DNA from: Datisca glomerata
Lineage: Eukaryota > Streptophyta > Magnoliopsida > Cucurbitales > Datiscaceae
NCBI GenBank assembly: GCA_003255025.1
Contig: QANY01002498.1
Span: forward strand, 546,895-610,894
DNA: 64,000 nucleotides
Reading direction: 5' to 3'
Shown here: positions 22,677 to 33,537 of the stretch, piece by piece
Numbering within the stretch: position 1 is the first letter of the stretch
Layout of the letters: every line of letters starts with the position of its first letter
The notes under the pieces: generated by a model
Databases searched by the model: none
What the model was told of the DNA's origin: nothing
The model's input: the letters and a program-made list of their open reading frames with translations, nothing else
Translations under genes and position numbers: made by a program

Positions 22677-23218
22677 TTCTCTTTTGTATCGTGACAACTC
22701 TTGTTCCCCCACCTTTTTAGCGTTATGGGGCCCTACTACTATTAGAATATATCTACCTTTCTTCTACCTCCGAAGGATGGAGGGGTATACAGCGAAAGAA
22801 GCATCGAAGGGGTCATCCCGGGTTACTAAAGAGTCGTCCGACTGCTCGTTTTATGTAGGGGTAGGAGAAAACTCATATTAAGCACTGCCGCAGCATCAAC
22901 TGGTATAAGTAAGGTGCACGATAGCGAAGATCAATCCATCTCAATCTACAAAAAAAAAACATTTCCTTGGGCATGCAACCCAAAAAGATAGAAAGACTGC
23001 TCGCTTGAAGAAAACTCTTTTAGAGCTTGGTACAAGCCAATCCCCTTGTACAAGTTGCTGGTCAGGATCGTGGAACTCTCACTCGGGAAGTAAGTAAGCT
23101 AGTCCTTGTTTGGTCATAAGGCCAATCGTTCTTATTAGGTCAGGGGCGGCCGGTCTGGGGGTTACCCGCGATTGGTAATGGCATAACCAGAAGAGGGGAT
23201 GGGGAGACAAGGTTACGC
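22677..23218. other. cob leader remnant and unassigned spacer
   Basis: The first tens of bases upstream of the cob ATG resemble its usual leader (ACAAAAGAGAAATG). The rest has no recognised gene; the plus-strand frame 22624-22881 is a shadow across the cob fragment. Confidence 0.4.
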
Positions 23219-23336
23219 GTTGGGTAGCACAGCGCGTCTGTTTCAGGTACAGAGGCGACAACGGGTGCTAACCCGGCCACCTAACCCAGTAGGTCAGGGG
23301 CGGGGCAGCCATAGCTTCAAATCCTGCCACCTTTCT
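23219..23336 (+). pseudogene. trnP: tRNA-Pro relic, interrupted
   Basis: The left half TAGCACAGCGCGTCTG plus TTTCAGGTACAGAG resembles the mitochondrial tRNA-Pro (UGG) anticodon arm, with TTCAGGT where the functional loop has TTTGGGT, and with most of the D arm missing. The right half GCCATAGCTTCAAATCCTG plus CCACCTT resembles its T arm and acceptor strand. About 52 nt of unrelated GC-rich sequence sit between them. It cannot fold as a tRNA. The assignment rests on arm similarity only. Confidence 0.65.
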
Positions 23337-24027
23337 TGTGGATCATCTGGTAACAGGGGAGACTGAGAGACCAAATCGAGGGTGATGAGTGATGCGAAGG
23401 AGAAATTATGATGTGATTAAGGACCTTCCATTTGGACAAGGGGACTTGTCTTAGCACGTATGTTAAGCCTAGGCCTACTACTCTTTCTGGGCTGATAATT
23501 GAGGGAAAATGCCATGGAGCACCTAACAACGTATGTTCACAAACCAAGAACTATGAGATTGCCCCTTTCATTCTGGGGTGACGGAGGGATCGTACCATTT
23601 GAGCCTTTTTTTTCATGTGGAGGTCTGGAGAGAGCTGCAATCAATAGGAAGTTCCACAACCTCCATTCCCGAAAGCGAAAGGAGTAGGGAGGATTGAAAA
23701 TCAGACAAGGTATATTTCATATATGGTGGGAGGGAGGTGTCTGCGGAGGAGGGGATGGCCTCTCATCAGCGGTAGGAAGATCCAAGTTAGGACTTTGCAG
23801 AGGGATGAATCGGTCTTGAAGCTTAGTAGAAGGTTATGGAAAAGGGAAAGGAAGTCTTTGGCTAGGGGGTGACCTTGCACCCGGTGAATAGGAAACGAAG
23901 AGCCAACCGTCGGTGGGGAAAAGACCTTATTCATTGATCAGAGGGATTTGATCAGGATAAAGCGCTCTCCATTCACTCCGCTGGGTAGTGGAGAGCGCGC
24001 TGGGGAAGAGTGAGTTACCGAACACTA
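23337..24027. other. unassigned spacer with a hairpin
   Basis: No gene recognised. The hairpin at 23962-23998 is listed separately. Confidence 0.4.
23962..23998. other. perfect 10-bp stem-loop
   Basis: GCGCTCTCCA pairs exactly with TGGAGAGCGC around a 17-nt loop. Stable hairpins of this kind can mark transcript 3' ends in plant mitochondria, but no gene precedes it in either direction, so no role is claimed. Confidence 0.6.
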
Positions 24028-24262
24028 CCTTCGAGACAAAAGGAACGAAAGTAGGCAACATGAATATGCTACTTCCTGCGAGAATGCGTTCTAATGGTTT
24101 GTCATCTTCCTACTCCAACTCCTACGATAATGGCCCTCCCCACTACAGACTAGGCTCGGAAAGTCGGTGATAAGCAAGAAGAAAAGAGAAGTCCCGAGAA
24201 GTACTTCACTTAGCCTTTCTCTAGTAGTTATTCCCCTCCTTCCTCACTACACTTCGCTTGAC
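24028..24262 (+). repeat. dispersed repeat family F, copy 1
   Basis: Direct copy of 38480-38712. Shared strings are AACATGAATAT, TGGTTTGTCATCTTCCTAC, GACTAGGCTCGGAAAGTC and AAGCAAGAAGAAAAGAGAAG. The short frame at 23988-24170 is not kept in the other copy's upstream part. Confidence 0.92.
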
Positions 24263-25659
24263 TTGATTTGGGAAGAGTCATATTCATATTCCTATTCAAA
24301 AACTCCCCGTAATGCTTGTATTCCCTTCATAAATGGTTCCCTTACTCGCTTGCTAATGGACTATAGCCAGAATGAAGGCGCGTATTATATACCAAGTCTT
24401 TCGTATTCTCCTAGTCTCGCAGTTTCAGCTCCTTAGCTTTGGTTTTTTCTCCTTTACTCTTTAAGGTAAGCTTGTTTATGTTTGGGCTTTCGAGTTGGAT
24501 ATCACCATATGCTAGATCGGGGAGGGGGCCCGATAGTAGCGATCAAATCTTTTGAAATCTTTTTTGTAGTGTGGTAGCGTACAATGGTTGCTTTCCTATG
24601 CCGTTCCATTCATACGAACCCAAGTCGATCCAATTTAGGCTTAGGACCCAACTCTGTTCCTTTCGCAGGTGACTCCGACTCCTAGGGTGAGGTTTTTATC
24701 CCAAGCTCTTTTTGAAGACTAAAATCTGTTTTAGTTGGCCTCCTTCGACCCAACTTCAAACCCTTTTCCTGGCTCGGAAAGACCTCAGCCTTCCGATTTA
24801 TTGCCAAAAATAAGCGAAGAGCAGTGGCTCAGTTGTCTAGCGCGCTGACTGAGAGATAGACCAAATGTATCGACACTCAATGGAAAGAAAGCTCTTTTCT
24901 TGCTTTGATGCTAGTGGTTGGATGGATGACCAGGGTATATAGAATTTTATATGGCTTGCTCAGCATGGTTCCGACTAGCTTGTTTGGATACAACAGGATC
25001 AACAGGGCTAAAACCTCACTCGAGAAGGGCTCTAGAGTAGTAAATCAGCCGCATGGAGAATGGGTGGTGGGAGGTCCTATATATGGGTAGGTTCATCTTT
25101 GTCTATGGATCGCGAGAACTGGAATCATTGCATGCTTCATTGTTCAGAGCATTCTTGTAAGATAGAAAGCGTAATGTTTCACTAAGGATGGGTATTTTCT
25201 TAAGAGTGATCTGTCGGCCATAGGAAGAAGGGAAGATTAAGATCTTGGCCTAAATGTCAAACCATCTATGCTCTATCCATTTCCCGCCCAGCTTCCTAAA
25301 GAGGACAATCCCTTTCACTTCACCTGATGCGGACTCGTATACTTCGTAGTAACAAACTTCCTTTATCACTTCTGGAGATAAGCAAAAAAAATTAGGGCCT
25401 TACTACCTTGCAATGAACTCCGTGAAAGGTTCATTATCCCTTTACTTAGTCTTGAGTTCTTCGGCCAACCCTTATTTCTTTGTGTGTTGCTGAACTACTT
25501 CCTGAACTCCGAGACCCTTGCTTCCCAAGTCAGGATCGACTCTTCAGAGAGGTGGGCATACCATGTAAAGGAAAACAAATGGAAGCACCTAGGTAAGAGC
25601 ATGACTACTAGGGCACAATCCAAACTTGGGGCTAAGCCCCACCCCACTATAGATTTCAA
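24263..25659. other. unassigned spacer, possible LINE upstream part
   Basis: No gene firmly recognised. The last few hundred bases may derive from the same LINE as the following fragment. The frame at 25484-25720 (plus, 78 codons) runs into it out of phase. Confidence 0.35.
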
Positions 25660-25965
25660 AAATTTCCACAATTGCAATTGTTTGGAATGCAAAGGGTGTC
25701 AGCAATGGCCCCACGCATAGGCATCTCGATGATCTTGCTCAGACCAGGTTTAGTCTTTGGTTGTCATCCTGGAACTAATGGTTAGAAGGGTCAACTATGT
25801 ATCAAAATGGAAGCAAAAATTGCGTATGGATGGATGAATGTCGAACATCTCGCTCGGATGAAGCCCCTGCCAATATCTTGGTATTTTGGAGAGAATATAT
25901 CCTTAACCTGTCCATGATTGAAGCCAATGCCCAATTCATTTCTACCAATGTAAAGATCAAATCTT
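25660..25965 (+). pseudogene. LINE endonuclease N-terminal fragment
   Basis: The plus strand reads IVWNAKGVSNGPTHRHL and then LAQTRFSLW, matching the start of the plant LINE ORF2 apurinic-type endonuclease (family I/VxWNxRG, HLxxL). After stops it continues with ILVFWREYILNLSMIEAN and AQFISTNV, matching the next block (GGIWxxWK and xxxQFIH). At least one in-frame stop and weakened catalytic motifs make it a dead fragment. Identification is by motif order, not by a database search. Confidence 0.68.
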
Positions 25966-26121
25966 AGAATACTCAAGGTTCTCTCCTTACGTAAGTTAAC
26001 AAAGTTAGGGAGATTTCTCTTTCCACAAAAGTAGCTAGCAAGGGTTCCAAACCTTAAGTGACTTAGTCAGTAAGTCCATTCACCGGTATGGCGAAGCAAG
26101 GAAAGCGGCTAGAAAGATAAT

Positions 26122-26877
26122 GAGCTAATTATGACTAGCCTTAATAGGCGCTAGCGAGTCCCAAGGTTCGTTCATTAGTCAGTGTCAAAAGGTCTTTCGT
26201 AGCCCTTTCATTTTCTTTAATAGAATTGGTAAGCCGGTTCAACCAAGTACTTTTTTCTATTAGCCTGATAAGTTAAGATAGGTAAAGTGAAAGACTTTTT
26301 CGGGTGTAAGACCTAACCTTATGAGTAGAAATAGAAAACCACTTCTTTTCCGTGAAGCACTAGTTAAAGTGAAGTAAGTTAAGGAAGTCAAAAAGTGCAA
26401 GTGGTTGATTGACAAACTATTCTGGTAAGCACATGTTCTTATTGTTCTTAAAGCTCTGGACCTCGAAGCCCCTATCACGTAAGGCCTTTGATCAGGCGCC
26501 TACTCCTCGAACTTCAATTTCAATCTGTCTTTTCCAAAATCTTTGGTATGCGTTTTCCTGGTAAGAAGTAATGGGAAAGTAGATAAAGAAAGATAGGGTT
26601 CAATGTCCCCTATGTTGAAGAAAGGGGTGGATGCTTCCCTCTAAACCAGTCTTTCATAGATAAGGGTATAGTCTCACTGCTTCTATCGAGGGGTTTTCCC
26701 TCTCTTTGCATTTTGCTTTCTGCTTCAAGTTCACCAGTGATGGAAATCCTTCTCGACTCACGGAAAAGGGATGTATGATTCCCGACCCTTAACGAAAAGG
26801 ATTAAGCTCCGCACATCCCTTGATCTCCGCCTAACCGGGGATAGGCTAGTTTCAGTCTTTGGTTCCTAAAAGACAAA
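26122..26877 (+). repeat. 756-bp dispersed repeat, complete unit
   Basis: Aligned base for base with 37332-38074 over 743 positions with no net indel. The unit starts GAGCTAAT-ATGACTAGCC and ends TTTGGTTCCTAAAAGACAAA. The start of a second head-to-tail unit follows at 26878-26953 and stops abruptly. Partial copies lie at 9314-9482 (inverted), 14371-14433 and 36001-36512. No gene is encoded; the 72-codon minus-strand frame at 26260-26478 is broken in the other copies. Confidence 0.93.
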
Positions 26878-26953
26878 GAGCTAATGATGACTAGCCTTAA
26901 CAGGCGCTAGCGAGTCCCAAGGTTCGTTCATTAGTCAGTGTTGAAAGGTCTTT

Positions 26954-28220
26954 CAAGTTTAGTGACAGTTCATCAAAACAATTGTCCAAGATTGCTAGAT
27001 CGAGCACGCGACATGCATAGTCTTAAGTTCAAGAGCGGGTTGTCTCCTCTTCAACATTTCTACTATTATTTCCTTGCCTTCCCTTTTCAGAGATCTCCAT
27101 GTTCTCTTCCCATATTTTCCTCCATACCTTCGCCTCCTTCTTCGCAAGCTTTCTCGAAGAAGAAATTAGAATGAGGAAGCTCCTTCCCTTTGTATCGACA
27201 AATCAAACTCAAAGAGATTTGGGAAAGGCTTTCATCCCCAATCTGCGGCTCAATAGGATCGTAGTTCAAATTTGTATCAGGGTAGGGCACTTCCAACTCT
27301 TGTTGATGAATCAGTGCTTGCGTCTGTGGCAGCGCCTCTTGAGCTCCCACCTATTGTTGAACAGGGACCTCTGGCAGCGCCTCTTAAAAGGCGGTAAAAA
27401 ATGGGGCCACAGCTAGTGACGATTCCTTTTCCTATGGTTATGCCCATTTTTATCACAAAATCCTCAACTAGTAAAGCACTAGCGCCCCTATAGAGTACTT
27501 CTGCTATCAATGAAACTGAAAGAAAGACAAAAACCCAGTGCATTTTGTATAGATCAATACTTGTAGCTTGATTCTTTACTCATTCCATACTGGGAAGAAT
27601 TGCAAGAAATCGTTCGATAACACTTCTTCCTATTTCTGAATGATATCCGACGATCAAGACAATTCCCGTGAAACTCTTTCATTTCATACAAGTTTCTTCT
27701 TTTTATTCTTACAAAGCAAATAGCATTTCCTATTGATTTGTCCCTTGGACTGGACCTATCCGAATCGCTAATTTGAAAGAACTCTCTTTTTCGAGAGATT
27801 GAAGAAAGAACAAAAGTCAACCAAAGAGAGAGATGGGTTTCCATTTTGATACCTTCATAAGGTTTTGGATATTTATCAATCTATCAAATATAATTCGACA
27901 GCGGGAGGAACCCTTTTGAGGCGATTCACTCAATCTTCTCTTCAAGACAAGCACTTGCATACAGAAAGACCCGGGACCTTCCCAATGCTTTGTACCTTCA
28001 TGTGACAACCAGAAAATCAACCATAACACCTAGACAAGGACCATATTCAAAGATCGTGTACCTAGGCCAGGAGTTAGTAAGCATAGCAAAGCCTATTCCA
28101 AAGTGGAGCTCGTCTTCCTAGTCGAGCAGAGGAAGAACCCACCTTCATAGGACAAGAACAATGGACACAGTAGCCCCTGACAAAACGGAATGAAATATGA
28201 AAGACTAAGCGAAACCGCCG
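26954..28220. other. unassigned spacer with overlapping open frames
   Basis: Frames of 87, 105, 88, 96 and 70 codons overlap between 27087 and 28029 on both strands; none shows a domain I know. The minus-strand frame at 27277-27543 has a hydrophobic start (WVFVFLSVSLIAEVLY). They are listed as unresolved rather than as genes. Confidence 0.35.
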
Positions 28221-28337
28221 AGGACAACCCGGCAAATAGACATCCACAGGAATAAACTTATCGACTCCCCGAACAATACTATAAGAATCGGTACTGAACA
28301 TCCCCCTATAATTGTACATGCTCCCATAGCAGTAAAA
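28221..28337 (-). pseudogene. ndhK: plastid ndhK fragment
   Basis: The minus strand encodes [19 protein letters not shown] and VDVYLPGCP, the conserved core around the last iron-sulfur ligand of plastid NdhK, a subunit of the thylakoid NDH complex. The preceding MGACTIIGG is recovered in another frame after loss of one base at about 28308. Only about 117 bp remain. A plastid-to-mitochondrion (or plastid-to-nucleus) transfer, not functional. Confidence 0.92.
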
Positions 28338-28898
28338 TATTCACGGAGACCCCTACTAAATCAAAACTCTGCCAGCTTCTTGTAGAGTGAACTCTCTTCT
28401 CTTCAGGCTCCGAGTTATTTTTGGGTGGGATGGTCAAATTGTTCTTTGCCACTAGTGGCAATGAAGTTCTTGGTAATTAACAAGGGGGAAGGAAGATCTC
28501 CACTCATTTCATTTAGTGCTTGCGGTGAGGCGCGATCCACAACAAACAAAGGGGGAAAGCTTGCTTCTTGTAGCCCTCTTTTGTAGACTAGGCTTGGTAA
28601 GCGTAAGCTATTTTAGTAGGCTCGAGAAGGTAGTAGGCTCCCAGCTTCATTCAGTGGAAGAGCCTGACTTTCTATTATATTAGTAAAAAGCTAGCGCCCA
28701 ACCTATGGGCTTTAACAGGATAGGGGAAGGGAATAAAACAAAGATGGTCACTCCTTTATAGAACATGGCTCGTTCATTCACTTGCTCATGAACTCGCAGC
28801 TTCGCCAGAAGCGACGAAGGGCGGGCTGGGGAAGGCCATCTGACATGTCGAATCCATATCATCAGAATAGAGGGCATAGGACTCTTTTCCCTACTATG
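28338..28898. other. unassigned spacer
   Basis: No feature recognised. The frame 28680-28925 has no known motif. Confidence 0.45.
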
Positions 28899-29327
28899 AA
28901 CTAGGATCATAAAAGGTTGGCTCATAACATAAACTCAAAGACGCCAGAAAAGCACACTTAGCGCGATTCATCAGTTTGTTCAGAGGCTCATTCCTGTCCC
29001 ACCCATCTTCAACATATCAGTTGTCATTAGGAACTTCTTTCTCTTAACGAGAAGCAAATGGCTTTTATGTTTGTGGTCATGTGTTAAAAGCTTGCTAAAT
29101 GCGCGTTAAAAGCTATTTTTCATCTCTATTGACTAAGTTGCCGCTTCTTTCAGAATGCACTGAAAAGCTCAACGCGCTCGTACCTGAACCAGGGGTCATT
29201 TTTCTGTATAAGTGGATTTGGGGATATGGATTTCACCTTATGGGGAATAGGTTGCTGAAACAATAACAGGCAACCAAGCAAGACTTGTGAAGTGTGTTTA
29301 GGCGCATTTTACACTAAAAAATGGGAA
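28899..29327 (-). repeat. 430-bp inverted repeat, right copy
   Basis: Inverted partner of 19291-19723. Confidence 0.92.
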
Positions 29328-29817
29328 GAAGAGAGATCCATAAATATCCATTTGAAAAAGTAAATGAATAGATAGGGAGGGGCCAGCTGAAGGAAGGGCG
29401 CTAACGCTGCAATCTTTCTAAAACAAGAAGTGAGAAACTTGACTTTGAAATCTGGGGGCTTTGTTCCCACTTGACTTTATTAGTTTGGTTGCTTTTCTAA
29501 TTATATAAGAATATAAGACGCGTTAGCGCTTTAGTTTTCAATAAGGACGTCTTTAGGCTTGACTAAGACTAAGAACATAGAAAGGGCTTTTTCATTAGGG
29601 TGCGTAGGTTTGGAACCCTATACAAACAAGAGGTTAGCGAGCAATGGCTTTCTCTGATAAGGGTTCGCTTCTTCAAGCGGAGCTTGCTTCTTTTCATTTT
29701 GATAGGAGTAGTTGCTGCTCGTCAAAGCCGTAGCTTGTTGTCTACTAAACGAGCCTTCACTGCTCGCCCGGCCTCTATCTTTAATCTTAAGTAAAGTGAA
29801 GTCAAATCAATGAAGTT
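29328..29817. other. unassigned spacer
   Basis: A 64-codon frame at 29600-29794 contains LLFILIGVVAARQSR; a similar LFILIGV occurs on the minus strand near 17050. No function inferred. Confidence 0.4.
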
Positions 29818-29985
29818 AACAGCCCAACCTCTTTGTTTGACAAAGAAGACAGGTTTTTACAAAGTGTGAAAAAGCATCCTCCATGTTAGGCCAATAAAAA
29901 CTTCAGGAAAGGAGAGCCAGGGTTTGTTGCTGACCCTGATGACCCGCCCATGGAGTCTCATGATTCTCACTCAGAAGTTTACTAC
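29818..29985 (-). pseudogene. gypsy integrase zinc-binding fragment
   Basis: The minus strand reads ENHETPWAGHQGQQQTLALLS, a TGA where the family has Arg, then FYWPNMEDAFSHFVKTCLL and CQTK. This is the HHCC zinc-binding module at the start of Ty3/gypsy integrases; the His pair (H...GHQG) and Cys pair (CLLC) are visible. Neither the catalytic core nor flanking pol domains are present. Confidence 0.85.
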
Positions 29986-30770
29986 GAAAAAACTAACAAT
30001 TGTTGGAGGAAATTGATCCACAGCACAGCGCCAATTCGCTTCGCGCGCGGGAAGGCAACGTACTAGTAAGAAGGTGTTCCCGAAAAGGGACAAAACCTAT
30101 CTAAGATCCTGTGTGCCAGCTTAGTAGCGCGTAAACAGAACACGTAGCCTAAGTGGAACTCAATATTCAACCAACCTATGATCCATTTCCGCTTAGGCTT
30201 CCCCAGTTTGGGGGAATAATTGATTGGATACCCAAGAACCATAATCTTTCCTAACTATAAAGAAAGGGAGGCTAAGGTTACAAAGTAAGGTCGACTAGTT
30301 AAGGAAAGCTCAGGTTATGAAAGAGCTTAGCCGTTAATTAATTAAGTAGTAGTGAGGCGTCGGTATGGAGTAAATGACTGGACAAAACCAAGAAAGAACC
30401 CCTCAAGTGTGAAATTATAGAAGATCCCCTTTAAGATCAAAAGCTAAGAAGCTACTCATTTATGAGTAGGAGTTCCCATCAGTCCAAAACTAGAAGTAAA
30501 CTCAAAACCTGGAGTTGGCTAACAGGACCTATTATTGTAGGTGCTTGCGATGGGACGAATGCGACTTCCCTCAGTTGGTTTGGGTGGCATAGCCCATTGC
30601 AGAAGTCCCCCCTTTTGATCCATTTCTTTAGTCTTTAGGGAGCCAAAGCTTGACTTTACTAAGAAAATCAGGCTCGCGCTCTATGGCTATTCTTTTTAGT
30701 ATGGTTACCTTCTAAAGCTAAGGAAACCCCATCTTTATATGTCTAAGGAACCAGAAGGCAACCAGTGGTG
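29986..30770. other. unassigned spacer with a 70-bp repeat
   Basis: Positions 30372-30441 repeat 35328-35396 directly (AATGACTGGAC to TTTAAGATCAAA). Otherwise nothing recognised. Confidence 0.45.
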
Positions 30771-31380
30771 GTTTTTCTCATTCCTTCTATTCGATAAGAA
30801 TAGGGATTTGAAATGATAAAAATTCCTCTTCATTCTATTGTGCTCAGTGAAGGAATTGCCTAAGCATACTTTTTCCGATCCAAACTTCTTTGTTCTTTCT
30901 AAGTCTTCTTCTTGCATAGAAGAACGCAACTGTTGCAAAAACTGAGATTTTAGTAGTAGGCTGCATCCCCTCTTAGTTTTGAGTGGGTGGAACCATTCTG
31001 TTTTTATTCTTCTCCACATTCTTACCAGGTGATCCAGGAATTTTCCTATGATTTTTTCAACTGATATTTCGATATAGAAAGATCTCCTTATTTCTTCACC
31101 GCGGATTCTCGCTTCATTTTCTTGAAAAGATATTAGATCACCGTGGGACACTTTAAAATGAGTAATGCTTACCATTCCTTTATTCACACAAACCCTTCGA
31201 TGACTTATCGGCTGCCTTGCTTGAGGAATAGTTTCACAAAAATAGAGACGAACCGGAATAACCTCCGATCTTGTTTCTGGATTGAGTGGAAAATGGATAT
31301 ATGAAGTTCGTTATGTTCCTCTGTGCATCTCTGAGATGGGTAAATCCCCATGAAAAAGGGGCAACTTTTGTGAAGATTGA
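30771..31380 (-). pseudogene. rps4: mitochondrial ribosomal protein S4 fragment
   Basis: Small-subunit mitoribosomal protein S4. The minus strand encodes LFHGDLPISEMHRGT, a TAA stop (31313-31311, family Lys), TSYIHFPLNPETRSEVI, QARQPISHRRVCVNKGMV, then from 31187 a long open block with GEEIRRSFYIEISVEKIIG, FHPLKTKRGCSLLLKS and DLERTKKFGSEKVCLG. The N-terminal third and the C terminus are missing; the match fails after about 30771. The true C-terminal block lies 10 kb away on the other strand (41361-41504). The frame 31205-31504 is a wrong-frame shadow of this gene. Confidence 0.93.
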
Positions 31381-32216
31381 ATTGGTACCAACAAACCAGG
31401 AACTTATGGAATTGATGATTTGAAGAGGGTGCGGAAGAAGAAAGAAAAAGGTATAAGCAGAGGCAGGTCTGCCTAGAAAGAGAAAGGTAGAAATAGAGTT
31501 CCAAAAGGAATTGACTCCTCAGAGGGGGGTAGGAGAACTAAGCTAAGTAAGAAAGCAGGTTCAAGTGCCTGCTCATCCATCTTCATTCCAAAGGCGAACA
31601 TTTCCATTGAGTGACTGTAACTGCTATGGTTTACAGTCTAACCAACCCTTTCTCTTAAAGCTTTAACCCAATCCCATGATCAAAGAACTCTTCATGAAGA
31701 AGAAGAAGTTCCAGCCAATTTATCTTTCCATTTTTTTAATGATAAGGAAGCGCTTGGGCCGCCTTATCTTTATAAGGGCTTCAATAAAGAAGAAAGAGGG
31801 AATAAGCTGCAGCAGCACCTCACAAAATTCTTACTGAGGCAGTACCATGCTATAGGCATTTGTGAGTGTTTGGATGCACATGTTTTGTTCATATTCCTAC
31901 GCAGTTATATAGGTTCACCTTTATAATAGAAGTAATATATATAATTAGCCAGATCGTCTAAAGCATGAACAGAATCACCTTTGTTCCGAAGGCCTAGCGA
32001 GTTCCTTTTTTTTCAAAGGCGGTCCACCCGCGACCTTGGCTTTTTAGAGAATCCCGATCTTGTGTCGTGGGACTTGTAGCTCGGCAGTCCATGGTTTGTT
32101 TATCCTTCCAGTTTTGAGTGTCTTCTTGGATATTTATAGCGGCCCATAGGCGCAAGATGACTTGTAACTGTGAAGCTATAAGGCATCATACCCTGGGGAG
32201 AATTCGGAAAACTTCA
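31381..32216. other. unassigned spacer
   Basis: No gene recognised. The last part may belong to the gypsy piece that follows but I could not trace it. Confidence 0.4.
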
Positions 32217-32322
32217 TCAAGGCACGCAAGCTCCTAAGTAAATTCCTCAAAGTAAATGTCGAGCATGTTCCACGGTCACAGAATCATTATGCCGACGCGC
32301 TGGCAAGTTTAGCAATAGCACA
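32217..32322 (+). pseudogene. gypsy RNase H C-terminal fragment
   Basis: The plus strand reads ARKLLSKFLKVNVEHVPRSQ then [14 protein letters not shown]. This matches the end of Ty3/gypsy RNase H, where [17 protein letters not shown] carries the last catalytic Asp. It is joined directly, within a few bases at about 32318, to antisense cox3 sequence. Confidence 0.85.
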
Positions 32323-32605
32323 TATGATCAAGAAAAGAGTACCTATAATCACATGAAAACCATGAAAGCCAGTTGCTAAGAAAAATGTGGAACATAAATA
32401 CTATCTGAAATAGTGAAGGGTGCTTGATAATATTCCATTCCTTGAAAGCCAGTGAATACTAGAGCCAGTGAAACGGTAGCTACTAAAGCATAAACTGCTC
32501 ATTTTTCCTTGCCCGTGAGTATAGCATGATGAGCCCAAGTTACGGCAGCTCTGGATGAAAGGAGAATAGGGGTATTAAGAAAAGGGATTTCCCGGGGACT
32601 CATTC
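32318..32605 (-). pseudogene. cox3: cytochrome c oxidase subunit 3 fragment
   Basis: The minus strand encodes the middle of Cox3: [26 protein letters not shown], a TGA (32501-32499, family CGA), [34 protein letters not shown], then after a 1-nt deletion [20 protein letters not shown]. Cox3 is a membrane core subunit of complex IV. About 95 of 265 residues remain, with a stop and a frameshift, so it is dead. Its downstream end abuts the gypsy RNase H piece. Confidence 0.94.
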
Positions 32606-33537
32606 TGGCTAAAACAAGGGGTGGGTCTTTACCAACTTTCAAAGATTCGATTTTAGGGAAGCCAAAAAACGTGAGCGCCTAGCGCGAGCCTTATTTAAAG
32701 AAAGCCCCTTACTATAGAACAAAGCAAGGGGATTGAGCTGCGCGAAAGCGCAAGAATTCGTAGACCCATAAGAGAAAGTCTAATGCCCGTTTCCACTAGC
32801 AAGTATATTATAAGCACGAAGAATGGAACGCCAAGTTTTGTTCAATTCCACTAGCACCTTCTTTCTTTCCTTTTCCTGCTTCCCAGCTCGGAAGTTCACT
32901 TCTAGCGACTAGCTTGTACCGCTAGCACTTGGTTGGACTTAGAAGTAAGCTACAGCTACCTTGAATCAATCAATGAATGAAAAGACAACAAACCTTAGCT
33001 ATTCGTTGGATCCTTGAAGAAGATTTCAAATGACGTATAAGCTACAGGATAAGCTTAGAGAAATGTTCATTTGTTGAGATACTGGATGCTTACCGAAAGA
33101 AGGGAATTGCATGTAAGAAAAGGGAGAGAACTACAATCCGTCTACTCAGTCCCAATAATCCTTCTCGATAAGTAAGGTAGGAGCAGCTTAGTGTTTAGTT
33201 CCAGTAATCAAGCTAGGCTCTTTGTTGGCTATTCATAGATCTGGAGTTCTCTTCTATTGTTGATTTAGCTGCCTTCTTTCATAACCTTAGTAGTGAGTAT
33301 CTTGTAAGGGGAGTAGGCGGTGAGATTCTTATTATAAAAGTCATCGACAAAATCTCCTTAAAGTCACCAACCGTGCTTCCTACCAACTCCGCCAACCCCA
33401 GACAGGGATCTTTATTTAGCCGTACTTGAACCCGCAACTGCTGCCTCCACTCCGCCTACTTCTTGTGCCGGAATCTTCACTTGTTCCTCTCTGCTCATGA
33501 TCTAAGTTGTCAAATCATTTGAGAATATCAGCTTTCA
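32606..33537. other. unassigned spacer
   Basis: No feature recognised in about 930 bp. Confidence 0.45.

Noticed and set aside
23962..23998. Hairpin as a transcription terminator
   Set aside because: No gene ends nearby and there is no adjoining T run; kept only as a stem-loop.
26260..26478. 72-codon minus-strand frame in the 756-bp repeat
   Set aside because: Broken in the 37.3-kb copy, so no evidence of coding selection.
31205..31504. 99-codon minus-strand frame
   Set aside because: It is a shifted-frame reading of rps4; the rps4 frame itself shows the conserved residues.
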